64,000 nt of DNA from Hyphomonas sp. (GCF_017792385.1 NZ_CP051230.1:3534001-3598000), one strand, 5' to 3'. Positions 33,330-42,684 are shown, numbered from the stretch's first letter. Numbers and translations: made by a program. Notes: generated by a model from the sequence alone, not told the origin.

Positions 33330-35573
33330 TTAGCTTTCGATGCGGAGACGTATGGCGTTCAAGGTCACGATAATGGATGAAAGCGACATGGCAATCGCAG
33401 CGACCAGGGGCGTGACGTGTCCGGTGACGGCGATTGGCACGGCAATGACATTGTAGAGCGCGGCCAGCGCAAAGTTCTGGCGCATCACGTTCCGAGTCCT
33501 GTTGGCAACGCGCAGGATCAGCGGAATGGCCTCAAGTCCGCCGCTATAGACGGCATCGCTGGCGGACTGTGTGATGTCGATGGCCGCGCCCGGCGCCAGC
33601 GACGCATGCGCAAGCGACAGCGCCCCCGCATCATTCAGACCATCCCCCACCATCAACACTTTCCGGCCCTGCGCGCGCAGCGCTTCAAGCCGGGATACCT
33701 TTTCCTGCGGCGAGGCCCCGGCGGTCCAGTCCTCGATGGCGAGCCGGCCGGCGAGTGGCGCGACCGCCCCTGCCTGGTCGCCCGACATTATCTCCATGTC
33801 GACGCCACCGGCGCGCAGCGTATCCAGCGCGCCCAGTGCCCCCGGCTGGACATCATCCACAAACACGAACCGGACATGCGGGGCGGACCCGCGCGCCAGC
33901 CACAGGACGGGCCCGCCGACAGGCGAATCTTTTTCCGCGCCGATCCAGGCCGAAGAGCCGAGCCGCCAGACCTCCCCCTCAATATCGGCCTCCAGGCCCC
34001 GGCCTGCCACTTCCTGCACGTCTTCCTGCGCCTGGCCCGGCCCGGCAACCGCGACAAGGGCGCGTGACAAGGGATGGTGGCTGACCCGGGCGAGGCGCGC
34101 AGCGTCCGCAAGGCATTCACGCGCCTCTGCGCTTTCCAGCGGGACAGACTGTCCGTCAACCTCGATACGGTCGAGCTTGGGAATGCCCAGCGTCAGTGTG
34201 CCGGTCTTGTCGAACACGATGTGATCGATCTCGGCGAGCCGTTCGAATGCATCACCCGACCGGAGATAGATCCCATTGCTGAACAGGCGGCCGGCCGCGA
34301 CGACCTGCGCAACCGGCGCGGCCAGCGCCAAGGCACAGGGGCAGGTGATGATCAGCGTGGCGGCAGCAATCATCAGGGCGTCCGGAATGCTGGCGCCCAT
34401 CACCAGCCAGCCAATACAGGCCAGCGCCGCTGTCGCATGAACGAAGGGGACGTAGATCGACACGGCCCGGTCTGCGATCCGGCGATAGGCGGAGCGCCGC
34501 TGTTCACCCGCTTCCAGCATGTCGCCGATCTGTGACAAGAGGGATTCTTCTGCGACCTTCAGGGCCTCTCCCTGCACCGGCGCGGACACATTGATTGCGC
34601 CCGCATGCAGCACCATGCCCGGTGAATAGGTGCGCGGCACAGACTCGCCCGTGACAAGACTTTCATCCACATCGCTGATGCCGGACACGATGCGAACATC
34701 GACCATGGCGCGCTCCCCCGGCGCCAGCAGGATCCGGTCCCCCGGCACAATTTCACTAGCGGCCACGGAGCGTGTGTCGCCCGACGCACCAAGGCGTGTC
34801 ACGGCGCTGGTCTGCATCGCCGCCAGCGCATTCGCAGCCGCATGGGCCTGACGCCTCAGCCGGGCATCGAGAAACCGCCCGATCAGCAGGAAGAAACACA
34901 GCATCACCACGGCATCGAAATAGGCGTGCTCGCCGCCGCGCAGCGTTTCGAACACACTGACCCCGAACGCCAGGGAAAGCGCCAGCGAGATCGGCACATC
35001 CATATTCGCATGACCATTGCGAAGCGCTGACCAGGCGGAGCGGAAGAAGTGACGCCCGGAGAACAGAAGCACCGGCAGAGCGATCACGCCGGACAGGGCA
35101 TGTAGGGTTTTCCGGGTCGCCTCTCCCATTTCGCCGTGTCCCGCCCAAACCGAAACCGACAGGAGCATGATGTTCGCAGCGGCAAAACCCGCCACGCCCA
35201 TGGAGATCAGGAGCGCGCGCTCTTCTCGTGCCTTTTCAACGGCAGCCCCATCATCCGCCTGGGCCGCAACACCATAACCGAGATCCGATATGGTTTGCGC
35301 CACACGGTCTGCTGACAACGGACCGGTCCAGCGTACCCGCATGCGGCCATTGGAGAGGTTCAGGCGGGCGGCCGTAACGCCGGGCAATCCGGATACAGCC
35401 TTTTCTATCTTGCTGAGGCATCCTCCGCATTTCGCGCCCCGAACCACGAGATCGAGGGCATTTTCGTCACCGCTCTTGCGGACGAAGCCGGCAAAACCCG
35501 ATTTGGACTGGCTGGCCGATGCCGGCGCCAGCCCGGACGGACATCCGGGCGCGGTGGAAACGGCGGTTGTCAT
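33330..35573 (-). CDS. ccoI: Copper-translocating P-type ATPase CcoI/FixI
   Basis: A 747-residue P1B ATPase that supplies copper for the binuclear centre of cbb3 oxidase. The N-terminal heavy-metal domain has CGGCLSKIEKAVSGLPGV, with a second short Cys-containing stretch before it. Membrane helices flank a CPC metal site (IITCPCALALAAPVAQV). The phosphorylation motif is FDKTGTLTLG, the actuator has LVTGESVPR, the hinge VGDGLNDAGAL. It overlaps fixH by four bases (ATGA) and precedes ccoS. Confidence 0.95.
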   Translation of the reverse strand: MTTAVSTAPGCPSGLAPASASQSKSGFAGFVRKSGDENALDLVVRGAKCGGCLSKIEKAVSGLPGVTAARLNLSNGRMRVRWTGPLSADRVAQTISDLGYGVAAQADDGAAVEKAREERALLISMGVAGFAAANIMLLSVSVWAGHGEMGEATRKTLHALSGVIALPVLLFSGRHFFRSAWSALRNGHANMDVPISLALSLAFGVSVFETLRGGEHAYFDAVVMLCFFLLIGRFLDARLRRQAHAAANALAAMQTSAVTRLGASGDTRSVAASEIVPGDRILLAPGERAMVDVRIVSGISDVDESLVTGESVPRTYSPGMVLHAGAINVSAPVQGEALKVAEESLLSQIGDMLEAGEQRRSAYRRIADRAVSIYVPFVHATAALACIGWLVMGASIPDALMIAAATLIITCPCALALAAPVAQVVAAGRLFSNGIYLRSGDAFERLAEIDHIVFDKTGTLTLGIPKLDRIEVDGQSVPLESAEARECLADAARLARVSHHPLSRALVAVAGPGQAQEDVQEVAGRGLEADIEGEVWRLGSSAWIGAEKDSPVGGPVLWLARGSAPHVRFVFVDDVQPGALGALDTLRAGGVDMEIMSGDQAGAVAPLAGRLAIEDWTAGASPQEKVSRLEALRAQGRKVLMVGDGLNDAGALSLAHASLAPGAAIDITQSASDAVYSGGLEAIPLILRVANRTRNVMRQNFALAALYNVIAVPIAVTGHVTPLVAAIAMSLSSIIVTLNAIRLRIES

Positions 35574-36082
35574 GGCAGGATCGTGATCCGCTTGTCCGCA
35601 ATGAATTTCACACTGCCCGTTTCCGAATCCAGGACTTCGAACCTCACGTCCCAGCGGCCGACCTCGAGCCGGGAAACATCAGACACATACTCCCCTGCGC
35701 CGGACGGCTGAAGCACAAGCATCTGGTCTCCGGTGTCGCTGGCAGCCCGGCGGAGCTGGGCGGTGACATGATAGGACGACAAGGATTCGCCAGTGGCATC
35801 CGACAAGCGGAAGACGAGACGGTCATCCTCGACGCCCGCCGCGGCCTGCCAGCCGAGCGCCTGCTGCGCCGCCTTTGCCTGCAGCGTGGAATTGTAGTCC
35901 AGCCCCTGCAAATAGGATTTCTTGACGTCCTCACCCGGAAAGCTGGTGATGGCGTGATAGAGAAACACACCATTGACGGCGAACATGACGCCAAAGAAGC
36001 CGAGCATGATGAACAGGACATGCCAGCCTGTAAGCCTGCCCCGTGCCGGCCCGTTCTTCGCGTTCAAGACTTGTCCTGTCAT
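35570..36082 (-). CDS. ccoH: FixH/CcoH family cbb3 oxidase assembly protein
   Basis: A 170-residue protein with one membrane segment near the N-terminus (GWHVLFIMLGFFGVMFAVNGVFLYHAI), then FPGEDVKKSYLQGLDYN, which matches the FixH signature, and a periplasmic beta domain with WDVRFEVLDSETG. It supports maturation or stability of cbb3 oxidase together with CcoI. It overlaps both neighbours by four bases. Confidence 0.92.
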   Translation of the reverse strand: MTGQVLNAKNGPARGRLTGWHVLFIMLGFFGVMFAVNGVFLYHAITSFPGEDVKKSYLQGLDYNSTLQAKAAQQALGWQAAAGVEDDRLVFRLSDATGESLSSYHVTAQLRRAASDTGDQMLVLQPSGAGEYVSDVSRLEVGRWDVRFEVLDSETGSVKFIADKRITILP

Positions 36083-37551
36083 TGTTCAGCTCCTCTGAAG
36101 GACGACACATTCACATCTGCTTCCCCGGTTTCGGCATCCTTGACGGTGAAGGTCACCTGGCGGCGGGGCGCGCCCGCTTCGGCAGCCACAAGGATGCGGT
36201 AACGATCCACACCGAAGGCCTCGACCGGCAGTTCCAGCGTGTCACCGCCATCATGCTCCATCCCGATCACCTTGAAAGACAATGCATCAAGACCGGTGAC
36301 ATCGAGCAGCATGGTACGCGGTTCACTGGCCTTGTTGACGAGTTTCAGCGTGTAACCGTTCTGGATCCGACCGTCCGACAGGAGGACATAGGGCGGTGAG
36401 CGATCCTTCAACACATTGGCCTCAAGCGTGGACTTGGTCGCCAGCCCCCATACCATCAGCACACCAATAACCGTCATGACGACGGCATATAGCAGGGTAC
36501 GCGCCCGAATGATCTTGTGCTTTGGCGGTGTCTGGCCAGCATTGCGAGCGGCCACGGCGAGTTGAGTGTCGTAGGCAATCAGCCCCTTGGGGCGACCGAT
36601 CTTGACCATCATCTCGTCACAGGCATCGATACAGAGGGCGCAATGGATACACTCCAATTGTTCGCCGTCACGAATGTCGATTCCCATCGGGCAAACCTGC
36701 ACGCACTGGTTGCAGTCGATGCAGTCGCCCCGTTCGTCCCAGTTTTCCGATTTGCGCTTGGGTCCGCGCGGTTCGCCCCGGTCATAGCGATAGGTGACGT
36801 TCAGGGCCTGCTCGTCTGTCAGCGCGCCCTGGATGCGCGGCCAGGGGCACATATAGGTGCACACCTGTTCGCGCATCGTCCCTGCCAGGAAATAGGTCGT
36901 AAGGGTGAGAATGCCGGCGAACCAGTAAGCCGTCAGGGGCGCTTCGCCCTTGAACCAACCGGCCGCGACCGTCGGTGCATCATGCCAGTAGAGAATGAAG
37001 GCACCCCCGGTCCAGAAGGCGATGACCAGCCACACGACATGCTTGCCGAGCTTTCGCGAAAGCTTGTTGAGGGACCATGGTGCCTTGTCGAGACGCATGC
37101 GCGCGGCGCGGTCGCCCTCGAAAGCCCGCTCCACCCAGATATAGAGATCCGTCCACACCGTTTGCGGGCAGGTATATCCGCACCAGACCCGGCCAAGCAG
37201 AGACGTGACCAGGAACAGCAGCAGCGCAGCGAGGATGAGCCCCCCGGCCATGAAGTGGATGTCCTGCGGCCACAGTTCGATGAAGAAGAAGTAGAATTTC
37301 TCACTGGCGAAATCGGCCAGGACGGCCTGATCCGGAACGCCTTCCCCGCGGTTCCAGCGCAGCCAGGGCAATCCGTAATAGACCCCAAGCGTGACCGCCA
37401 TGACAATCCATTTGACCGTCCGGAACTTGCCATGGGCCAGTTTCGGATAGATCTGCTTGCGCTTGGCATAAAGGTCTTCATGCCGCGGCGGCTCCCCACC
37501 CGGAGGGGTGGGGAGCTTGGCGGATGCATCGATGAGGGTCGTGCTGGCCAT
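36079..37551 (-). CDS. ccoG: Cytochrome c oxidase accessory protein CcoG (RdxA/FixG)
   Basis: A 490-residue membrane iron-sulfur protein of the cco assembly operon, implicated in copper reduction. The N-terminal half is a multi-pass domain (WCGYTCPQTVWTDLYIWVER); the two 4Fe-4S sites are in GDCIDCNQCVQVCPMGIDI and ECIHCALCIDACDEMM around residues 265-310; a further CTYMCPWPRIQG motif precedes them. The C-terminal 100 residues form an Ig-like domain with YTLKLVNKASEPR. It follows ccoP by eight bases, so the whole ccoNOQPGHIS set may be one transcript. Confidence 0.95.
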   Translation of the reverse strand: MASTTLIDASAKLPTPPGGEPPRHEDLYAKRKQIYPKLAHGKFRTVKWIVMAVTLGVYYGLPWLRWNRGEGVPDQAVLADFASEKFYFFFIELWPQDIHFMAGGLILAALLLFLVTSLLGRVWCGYTCPQTVWTDLYIWVERAFEGDRAARMRLDKAPWSLNKLSRKLGKHVVWLVIAFWTGGAFILYWHDAPTVAAGWFKGEAPLTAYWFAGILTLTTYFLAGTMREQVCTYMCPWPRIQGALTDEQALNVTYRYDRGEPRGPKRKSENWDERGDCIDCNQCVQVCPMGIDIRDGEQLECIHCALCIDACDEMMVKIGRPKGLIAYDTQLAVAARNAGQTPPKHKIIRARTLLYAVVMTVIGVLMVWGLATKSTLEANVLKDRSPPYVLLSDGRIQNGYTLKLVNKASEPRTMLLDVTGLDALSFKVIGMEHDGGDTLELPVEAFGVDRYRILVAAEAGAPRRQVTFTVKDAETGEADVNVSSFRGAEQ

Positions 37552-37559
37552 GGCCGGTG

Positions 37560-38444
37560 CTATTCGCCTCCGCTGAGAGAGTGAACATAGACGGCGATGG
37601 CCTTGATCGTGGCATCGTCGAGGCGGTCATCCCATGCCGGCATGTGCGAATTGCGGGCATTGTAGATGGTTGCCCGGATGTCTTCCTCACGGCTGCCGTA
37701 CAGCCATTCGGCATCGGTCAGGTTCGGAGCGCCCTGGGCGCGATCTCCCGTTCCGTCCGCGCCATGACAGGTCACGCATTGCTGCTGGAAGATCGGCGCC
37801 GCGCGGGACACCGCTTCGGCATCGTCACTGCGGCCCGACAGGTTGAGCACATATTGCGCGAGATCGTCCACCTGGTGGCTAGTCAGCAATCCGTCGCGGC
37901 CAAAGGCCGGCATGGCGGAAAAGCGGGTGGCGTCATCTGCATCATGACGGATGCCATGGCGGATGGTGTACTCGATCCCGTCCAGAGATCCGTCCCAGAG
38001 CCAGACATCATCCGCGAGCGCCGGATAACCAATGGCGCCGCGCCCGCCTGCCCCGTGACATGTGGCACAATTGTCGCCGAAGGCACTCTCTCCCATGGCG
38101 AGTGCGAATTGCTGCAGGGTGCGGTCCGTCTCGATGGTTTCAAGATTGGCATCGAGCAGGACAACAGACTGCGCATCGCGCGCCGTCTGGAGGTCAGCCA
38201 CGGCCTTGGCCACTTCCGCCCGGTCGGAATGGCCCCGAACACCCTTGGTGTTGGTGCCCATGCCCGGCAGCGCGGGGATGGCCGGCATGAGGATCATGTA
38301 GACGATGGCCCACGCGATCGTCATGTACCAGACATATAGCCACCAGCGCGGTAGCGGATTGTTCAGTTCCTTGATCCCGTCCCAGGAATGACCGGTCGTC
38401 TCGACGCCGGAATGCTGGTCGATATCCTTGGTCTCATCAGTCAT
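37560..38444 (-). CDS. ccoP: cbb3-type cytochrome c oxidase diheme subunit CcoP
   Basis: A 294-residue membrane-anchored diheme cytochrome c that passes electrons to CcoO/CcoN. After a cytoplasmic N-terminus with HSWDGIKELNNPLPRWW and one membrane segment (WYMTIAWAIVYMILM), two heme sites are seen: CATCHGAGGRGAIG and CVTCHGADGTGDRA, each with a later Met ligand. The ATG at 38444 follows AAGGGG and overlaps the ccoQ end by eight bases; the longer frame to 38519 was rejected. Confidence 0.95.
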   Translation of the reverse strand: MTDETKDIDQHSGVETTGHSWDGIKELNNPLPRWWLYVWYMTIAWAIVYMILMPAIPALPGMGTNTKGVRGHSDRAEVAKAVADLQTARDAQSVVLLDANLETIETDRTLQQFALAMGESAFGDNCATCHGAGGRGAIGYPALADDVWLWDGSLDGIEYTIRHGIRHDADDATRFSAMPAFGRDGLLTSHQVDDLAQYVLNLSGRSDDAEAVSRAAPIFQQQCVTCHGADGTGDRAQGAPNLTDAEWLYGSREEDIRATIYNARNSHMPAWDDRLDDATIKAIAVYVHSLSGGE

Positions 38445-38598
38445 TTGATGGCCCCTTGTCTTCAAGCGGAGAATGTGCGGCGCGGTCGAACGTGTCCTGA
38501 TTGCTGGGCCAGAGCGCATAGGCCAGCGCCCCCAGGAACATCAGGACAAAATAGACCAGCCCGCCGGTCTGAGCGAAACTCGAGAGTGCTTCATACAT
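38437..38598 (-). CDS. ccoQ: cbb3-type cytochrome c oxidase subunit CcoQ
   Basis: A 53-residue protein read from the sequence between ccoO and ccoP: MYEALSSFAQTGGLVYFVLM, then FLGALAYALWPSNQDTFDRA and a short charged tail. One membrane segment followed by ALWPxNxxxFxxAA is the CcoQ signature. It stabilises the oxidase complex and in some bacteria links it to redox regulation. Its stop overlaps the ccoP start by eight bases. Confidence 0.93.
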   Translation of the reverse strand: MYEALSSFAQTGGLVYFVLMFLGALAYALWPSNQDTFDRAAHSPLEDKGPSND

Positions 38599-38610
38599 GT
38601 GCGTGTCTCC

Positions 38611-39381
38611 CTAGCGCCGATTGTCGAGATCGTCGGCCTGATAGGTCGAGAAATCGACCAGTGTGCCGGTCATCTGGAGATAGGCCACGATGGCATCCAT
38701 TTCGGTGATGCGGCGCGGATCTCCATCATAATCACGAAACTCCACCGTGCCCTCGCGGCCGGAGGCAGCGTCATACTGCTCCAGCAGACTGTCGAGATAG
38801 TCATACCCCTTCTCGTCCGGGTCGGCCTGAGCGTAGAGATGCCCCTCGGCATTCTCGATCATTTCATCCGTATAGGGTACTCCAAGCATGCGTTCGGTCC
38901 GGAGGCGCTCTTCGATCCGGTCGAAATTCAGCTTCTTTTCCGCCAGGAAGGCGTAAGGCGGCATGACGCTTTCAGGCACCAGGGCCCGCGGGTCCTTGAG
39001 GTGGTCCACCTGCCATTCGGCAGAATACTTGCCGCCAACACGGGCCAGGTCCGGCCCGGTCCGTTTCGACCCCCACTGGAAGGGGTGATCGTACATGCTC
39101 TCGGCGGCGAGCGAGTAGTGGCCATAGCGTTCGACCTCGTCCCGCAGCGGGCGGACCATCTGGCTGTGGCAGACATAGCAGCCCTCGCGGACATAGATGT
39201 CCCGGCCCATCAGCTCGAGCGGCGTGTAGGGACGCATCCCGTCCACCTTCTCGATCGTGTTGTCCATATAGGCCAGGGGCGCCATCTGGATCAGGCCGCC
39301 AATCGAGACGACGACGAGGATGCCGATGGTGAGGAGCAGCGAGTGCCGCTCCAGCAATCCATGCTTGTTCATGATGCTCAT
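38611..39381 (-). CDS. ccoO: cbb3-type cytochrome c oxidase monoheme subunit CcoO
   Basis: A 256-residue membrane-anchored cytochrome c. One N-terminal membrane segment (LLLTIGILVVVSIGGLIQ) precedes the single heme motif EGCYVCHSQMVRPLRDEVERYG; SVMPPYAF carries the Met ligand region. AGGAG lies eight bases before the ATG at 39381. The gene starts 10 bases after the ccoN stop. Confidence 0.95.
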   Translation of the reverse strand: MSIMNKHGLLERHSLLLTIGILVVVSIGGLIQMAPLAYMDNTIEKVDGMRPYTPLELMGRDIYVREGCYVCHSQMVRPLRDEVERYGHYSLAAESMYDHPFQWGSKRTGPDLARVGGKYSAEWQVDHLKDPRALVPESVMPPYAFLAEKKLNFDRIEERLRTERMLGVPYTDEMIENAEGHLYAQADPDEKGYDYLDSLLEQYDAASGREGTVEFRDYDGDPRRITEMDAIVAYLQMTGTLVDFSTYQADDLDNRR

Positions 39382-39391
39382 GGATACGCTC

Positions 39392-41074
39392 CTATTCAGC
39401 GGGAACCAGCGTCGTGCGCGGTTCGGGGGTTGCGTAGGGGTCGGGCTTGGCATCGACCGGCTCTGCGGCGCCATGGCCCAGCGCTGTGCGCACGAGGTTG
39501 TAGGCCATGATCAGGGCGCCGCTGAAGTAGAGCATGCCACCCAGCGCACGGATCATGTAGCTGATGTGCTTGGCCTCGACGGTCTCCACGAAGCTGTATT
39601 CGAGGAAGCCGTATTCATTGTAGGCACGCCACATCAGGCCTTCCATGATCCCGGCGAACCACATGGAGATCATGTAGAACAGGATGCCGATCGTGGAGAT
39701 CCAGAAGTGCCATTCGACGAGCGATTTAGAGAACAGCGCCTTCTTCTTGTAGAGCCATGGCACGAGGCAATAGAGCGCGCCGAAGCTGATATAACCAACC
39801 CAGCCGAGCGCACCGGAGTGGACGTGGCCGATGCCCCATTCGGTATAGTGGCTCAGCGAGTTCACAGCCCGCACGGACATCAGCGGCCCCTCAAAGGTCG
39901 CCATGCCGTAAAAGGCGAGAGAGACCACCATCATCCGGACGACCGGGTCGGTGCGCAGCTTGTCCCAAGCCCCCGACAGGGTCATGACGCCATTGATCAT
40001 GCCGCCCCAGCTGGGCATCCACAGCATCACCGAGAAGGTCATGCCGAGCGTCTGCGCCCATTGCGGCAGGGCCGTGTAATGGAGGTGGTGCGGACCTGCC
40101 CAGATATAGATGAAGATCAGGCTCCAGAAGTGGACGATCGACAGACGGTAGGAATAGACCGGCCGGTTCACGCGCTTCGGAATGAAATAATACATGATGG
40201 CCAGGAAGCCGGTGGTCAGGAAGAAGCCCACGGCGTTGTGACCGTACCACCATTGCGTCATCGCATCCTGAACCCCAGCGAAGACCTGCACGGATTTCGT
40301 CCCGGTCCAGCTGACCGGAATGGAAAGGTTGTTGACGATGTGGAGCATCGCAATGGTGACGATGAAGGACAGGTAGAACCAGTTGGCCACATAGATGTGC
40401 GGCTCCTTGCGCTTCCACAGCGTGCCAAGGAAGACCAGAAGGTAGGCAACCCAGACAATGGTCAGCCAGAGGTCCACATACCATTCCGGCTCTGCATATT
40501 CCTTCGACTGCGTCACACCGAGCAGATAGCCCGTCGCGGCGAGCACGATGAACATCTGATATCCCCAGAATACAAACCAGGGCCACATGCCACCAGCGAT
40601 CCGGGTACGGCAGGTGCGCTGCACGACATAGAAACTGGTCGCGAGAAGCACATTGCCCCCGAACGCAAAGATCACCGCACTGGTGTGCAGCGGTCTCAGG
40701 CGGCCGAAATTCGTCCAGCCCCATTCGGGAAAGTAGAAGAGATTGGGGAAGGTCAACTGCAGCGCGATAACCACCCCGACCAGGAGGCCGGCAATGCCCC
40801 AGAACATGGATGCGAACACGCCATACTTGACCAGCGTGTCTTCATAGCGCGTCTCGTCAAATGGGTTGCGGTCAATGAGATTGCCCGCCCACATGCCGGT
40901 TCCGATCAGGAAGGCCGACACCATGGCGATAAAGGTCATCGCCTGTACGCCCATGGCAGGATCAATGGTACGTCCCGCGATGATCAGGGCCAGCACCCCG
41001 AAGATCGCGACCAGCGCAGAGACAGTGGCAATGCTCCCGCTGCTGGAATTGGTTGAGATGGTTTTAGGTATCAT
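39392..41074 (-). CDS. ccoN: cbb3-type cytochrome c oxidase catalytic subunit CcoN
   Basis: A 560-residue heme-copper oxidase subunit I of the C family, the high-affinity oxygen-reducing and proton-pumping core. It has about twelve membrane segments; recognisable parts include WGWTNFGRLRPLHTSAVIFA with the low-spin heme His, WWYGHNAVGFFLTTGF with the copper-site His and the nearby Tyr used for the His-Tyr cross-link, and IFIYIWAGPHHLHYTALPQW with the His pair. The ATG at 41074 is preferred over an upstream TTG. It is the first gene of the ccoNOQP unit and divergent from the small unknown gene and fixL. Confidence 0.96.
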   Translation of the reverse strand: MIPKTISTNSSSGSIATVSALVAIFGVLALIIAGRTIDPAMGVQAMTFIAMVSAFLIGTGMWAGNLIDRNPFDETRYEDTLVKYGVFASMFWGIAGLLVGVVIALQLTFPNLFYFPEWGWTNFGRLRPLHTSAVIFAFGGNVLLATSFYVVQRTCRTRIAGGMWPWFVFWGYQMFIVLAATGYLLGVTQSKEYAEPEWYVDLWLTIVWVAYLLVFLGTLWKRKEPHIYVANWFYLSFIVTIAMLHIVNNLSIPVSWTGTKSVQVFAGVQDAMTQWWYGHNAVGFFLTTGFLAIMYYFIPKRVNRPVYSYRLSIVHFWSLIFIYIWAGPHHLHYTALPQWAQTLGMTFSVMLWMPSWGGMINGVMTLSGAWDKLRTDPVVRMMVVSLAFYGMATFEGPLMSVRAVNSLSHYTEWGIGHVHSGALGWVGYISFGALYCLVPWLYKKKALFSKSLVEWHFWISTIGILFYMISMWFAGIMEGLMWRAYNEYGFLEYSFVETVEAKHISYMIRALGGMLYFSGALIMAYNLVRTALGHGAAEPVDAKPDPYATPEPRTTLVPAE

Positions 41075-41121
41075 TTCTTTCGGCCCCTTCCGCAAAAGTC
41101 CGCGGTTCTTGCGTCTTCGGC

Positions 41122-41135
41122 CTGATTACGGTGAA
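41122..41135 (-). promoter_or_regulatory. FNR/FixK-like half-conserved site upstream of ccoN
   Basis: On the minus strand TTCAC-CGTA-ATCAG matches the TTGAT-N4-ATCAA consensus at seven of ten positions and lies about 50 bases before the ccoN start, the usual distance for activation by FNR/FixK proteins. The match is imperfect, and no FixK gene is in the window. Confidence 0.4.
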
Positions 41136-41150
41136 CCCCTGCGCCAGCGT

Positions 41151-41168
41151 ATAGGGAGTTTCCCCTAT
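41151..41168. repeat. Inverted repeat ATAGGG-N6-CCCTAT in the ccoN/fixL intergenic region
   Basis: Two perfect 6-base arms flank AGTTTC. It lies between the FNR-like site and the small plus-strand gene, so it could serve either divergent transcript as an operator. Confidence 0.35.
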
Positions 41169-41217
41169 GGGTCAGTTCGTCCCCCTCCTCTATTCCGGTG
41201 CCGAAATCTGGAGGGTC

Positions 41218-41490
41218 ATGACCGTGAACCGTTTGATGTTTCTTTCCGCTTCTGCAGCCCTGCTCGTGGCAGGCCTTGCCAAGATGGCGACGCAGGCCGC
41301 CTCGCAATCGGTATTGCTGATTCCCACCTGCCTCGGCGGCAGTGTCGAAGTTCCGCTGGAAGGGGCATCGACACCGTGGCTGCACTGTTGGGGATGTTAT
41401 GCCGCACTGGCGGGCTCAGCCGGCCTGACCCTGTTGCTGGCACAACAGATTCACCGGAAGAGAGAGGCCGTGCGGATCCGGCTTTCCTAA
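41218..41490 (+). CDS. Small hypothetical membrane protein upstream of fixL
   Basis: A 90-residue protein of no recognised family. Two hydrophobic segments are visible (LMFLSASAALLVAGLAKM and CYAALAGSAGLTLLLAQQ) with three cysteines between or at them, in PTCLGG and HCWGCYA. The CWGC pair resembles a redox or metal-binding CxxC. The ATG at 41218 follows CTGGAGGG; the frame can extend to 41167. It lies 30 bases before fixL and divergent from ccoN, which suggests a link to oxygen sensing or cbb3 oxidase, by context only. Confidence 0.6.
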   Translation: MTVNRLMFLSASAALLVAGLAKMATQAASQSVLLIPTCLGGSVEVPLEGASTPWLHCWGCYAALAGSAGLTLLLAQQIHRKREAVRIRLS

Positions 41491-41520
41491 ATGCGCGGCC
41501 ACCATTACAGTGGATCGAGC

Positions 41521-42684
41521 ATGGCCGATCCACTGTCCGACCTCTGGCGCGTTGATACTTCCGATTTTCAGGATTCGGATTCGCTTCAATCGATTCTGAC
41601 GTCCATTCTCCGGTCGGTACCGGACGCGATGATCGTGATCGACGATTCCGGTGTGATCATGGCGTTCAGCCTGGCTGCGGAGACACTGTTCGGATACAAG
41701 GCGTCAGACGTTGTGGGCAAGAATATCAACTGCCTGATGACCGAAACGGACCGGGTTCATCACGACCAGTATATCCGCAATTACCTCGTCACCGGCGAAC
41801 GCCAGATCATCGGCATTGGCCGAATCGTCGAGGCGCGCCTGGCCAATGGCGACTCCATTCCGGTTGAACTGAAGATCGGGGAAGCCGCCATCGGCGACCG
41901 CAAGCTGTTTACCGGCTTCATCCGGGACATCACGGAGCGCCAGGCCAACATTCACCGGATCAGCGAGTTGCAGGCCGAGATCGGGAATTTTTCCCGGCTG
42001 AGCGCTGTGGGCACAATGGCCTCTGCCATGGCACACGAACTGAACCAGCCCCTGACCGCCGTGGCGAACTATCTGGAAGCGGCCCGCGACATGCTGGACG
42101 CGCCGAGTGCAGATGATTTGGCTATGGTGCAGGAAGCCCTGACCGCCGCAGCCGAACAATCCATCCGCGCCGGCCAGATCGTGCGTCGCCTGCGCGACTA
42201 TGTCTCGCGCGGGGAACTGGATCTGCGGCCGGTGGACCTGAAGGCCGTGATCGACGATGCGGTCACAATAGCCAAGGTCGGCATTGACGGCCCACTGGCC
42301 CGCGTGGTGGTCCGGATGGAGGATCCGGAAGTGCGTGTGCTGGCGGATCGCCTGCAATTGCGCCAGGTGTTTGCCAACTTGATCCGAAACGCCATTGAAG
42401 CCCTGTCGGAGACCGAAACGCCGCAAATCTGGATTCACACACGGCACGCTGATGGCGAAACCGCCATTCAGGTACGGGACAATGGGCCGGGCCTGTCGGA
42501 GGAATTGATTCATTCCCCGTTCGACGCCTTCCAGACCACGAAAGCAAACGGCATGGGACTGGGCCTGTCGATCTGCCAGACCATCATCGAAGCCCATGGC
42601 AGCACCATCGAGGTCAGTTCCCAACCGGGCGCCGGCGCCGCCTTTACGTTTACGCTGAGAACCGCCATAGAAGTGACGGAGTGA
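41521..42684 (+). CDS. fixL: Oxygen-sensing histidine kinase FixL
   Basis: A soluble heme-PAS sensor kinase of 387 residues. The PAS domain (about 25-140) carries the FixL heme pocket: HHDQYIRNYL with His81 as the expected proximal ligand and IIGIGRIV with Arg101, the ligand-sensing Arg, exactly 20 residues later as in Bradyrhizobium FixL. The phosphorylated His172 is in AMAHELNQPLTAVANYL; ATP-binding motifs are NLIRNAIEAL, VRDNGPGLS and GMGLGLSICQTII. Without oxygen it phosphorylates FixJ. There are no membrane segments. The ATG at 41521 is preferred over 41491. Its stop overlaps the fixJ GTG start. Confidence 0.94.
   Translation: MADPLSDLWRVDTSDFQDSDSLQSILTSILRSVPDAMIVIDDSGVIMAFSLAAETLFGYKASDVVGKNINCLMTETDRVHHDQYIRNYLVTGERQIIGIGRIVEARLANGDSIPVELKIGEAAIGDRKLFTGFIRDITERQANIHRISELQAEIGNFSRLSAVGTMASAMAHELNQPLTAVANYLEAARDMLDAPSADDLAMVQEALTAAAEQSIRAGQIVRRLRDYVSRGELDLRPVDLKAVIDDAVTIAKVGIDGPLARVVVRMEDPEVRVLADRLQLRQVFANLIRNAIEALSETETPQIWIHTRHADGETAIQVRDNGPGLSEELIHSPFDAFQTTKANGMGLGLSICQTIIEAHGSTIEVSSQPGAGAAFTFTLRTAIEVTE

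Noticed and set aside
39320..41056. A 578-codon plus-strand frame
   Set aside because: It is antisense to ccoN and ccoO, whose motifs are unmistakable; the reverse-frame product is His/Arg/Asp-rich with no domain.
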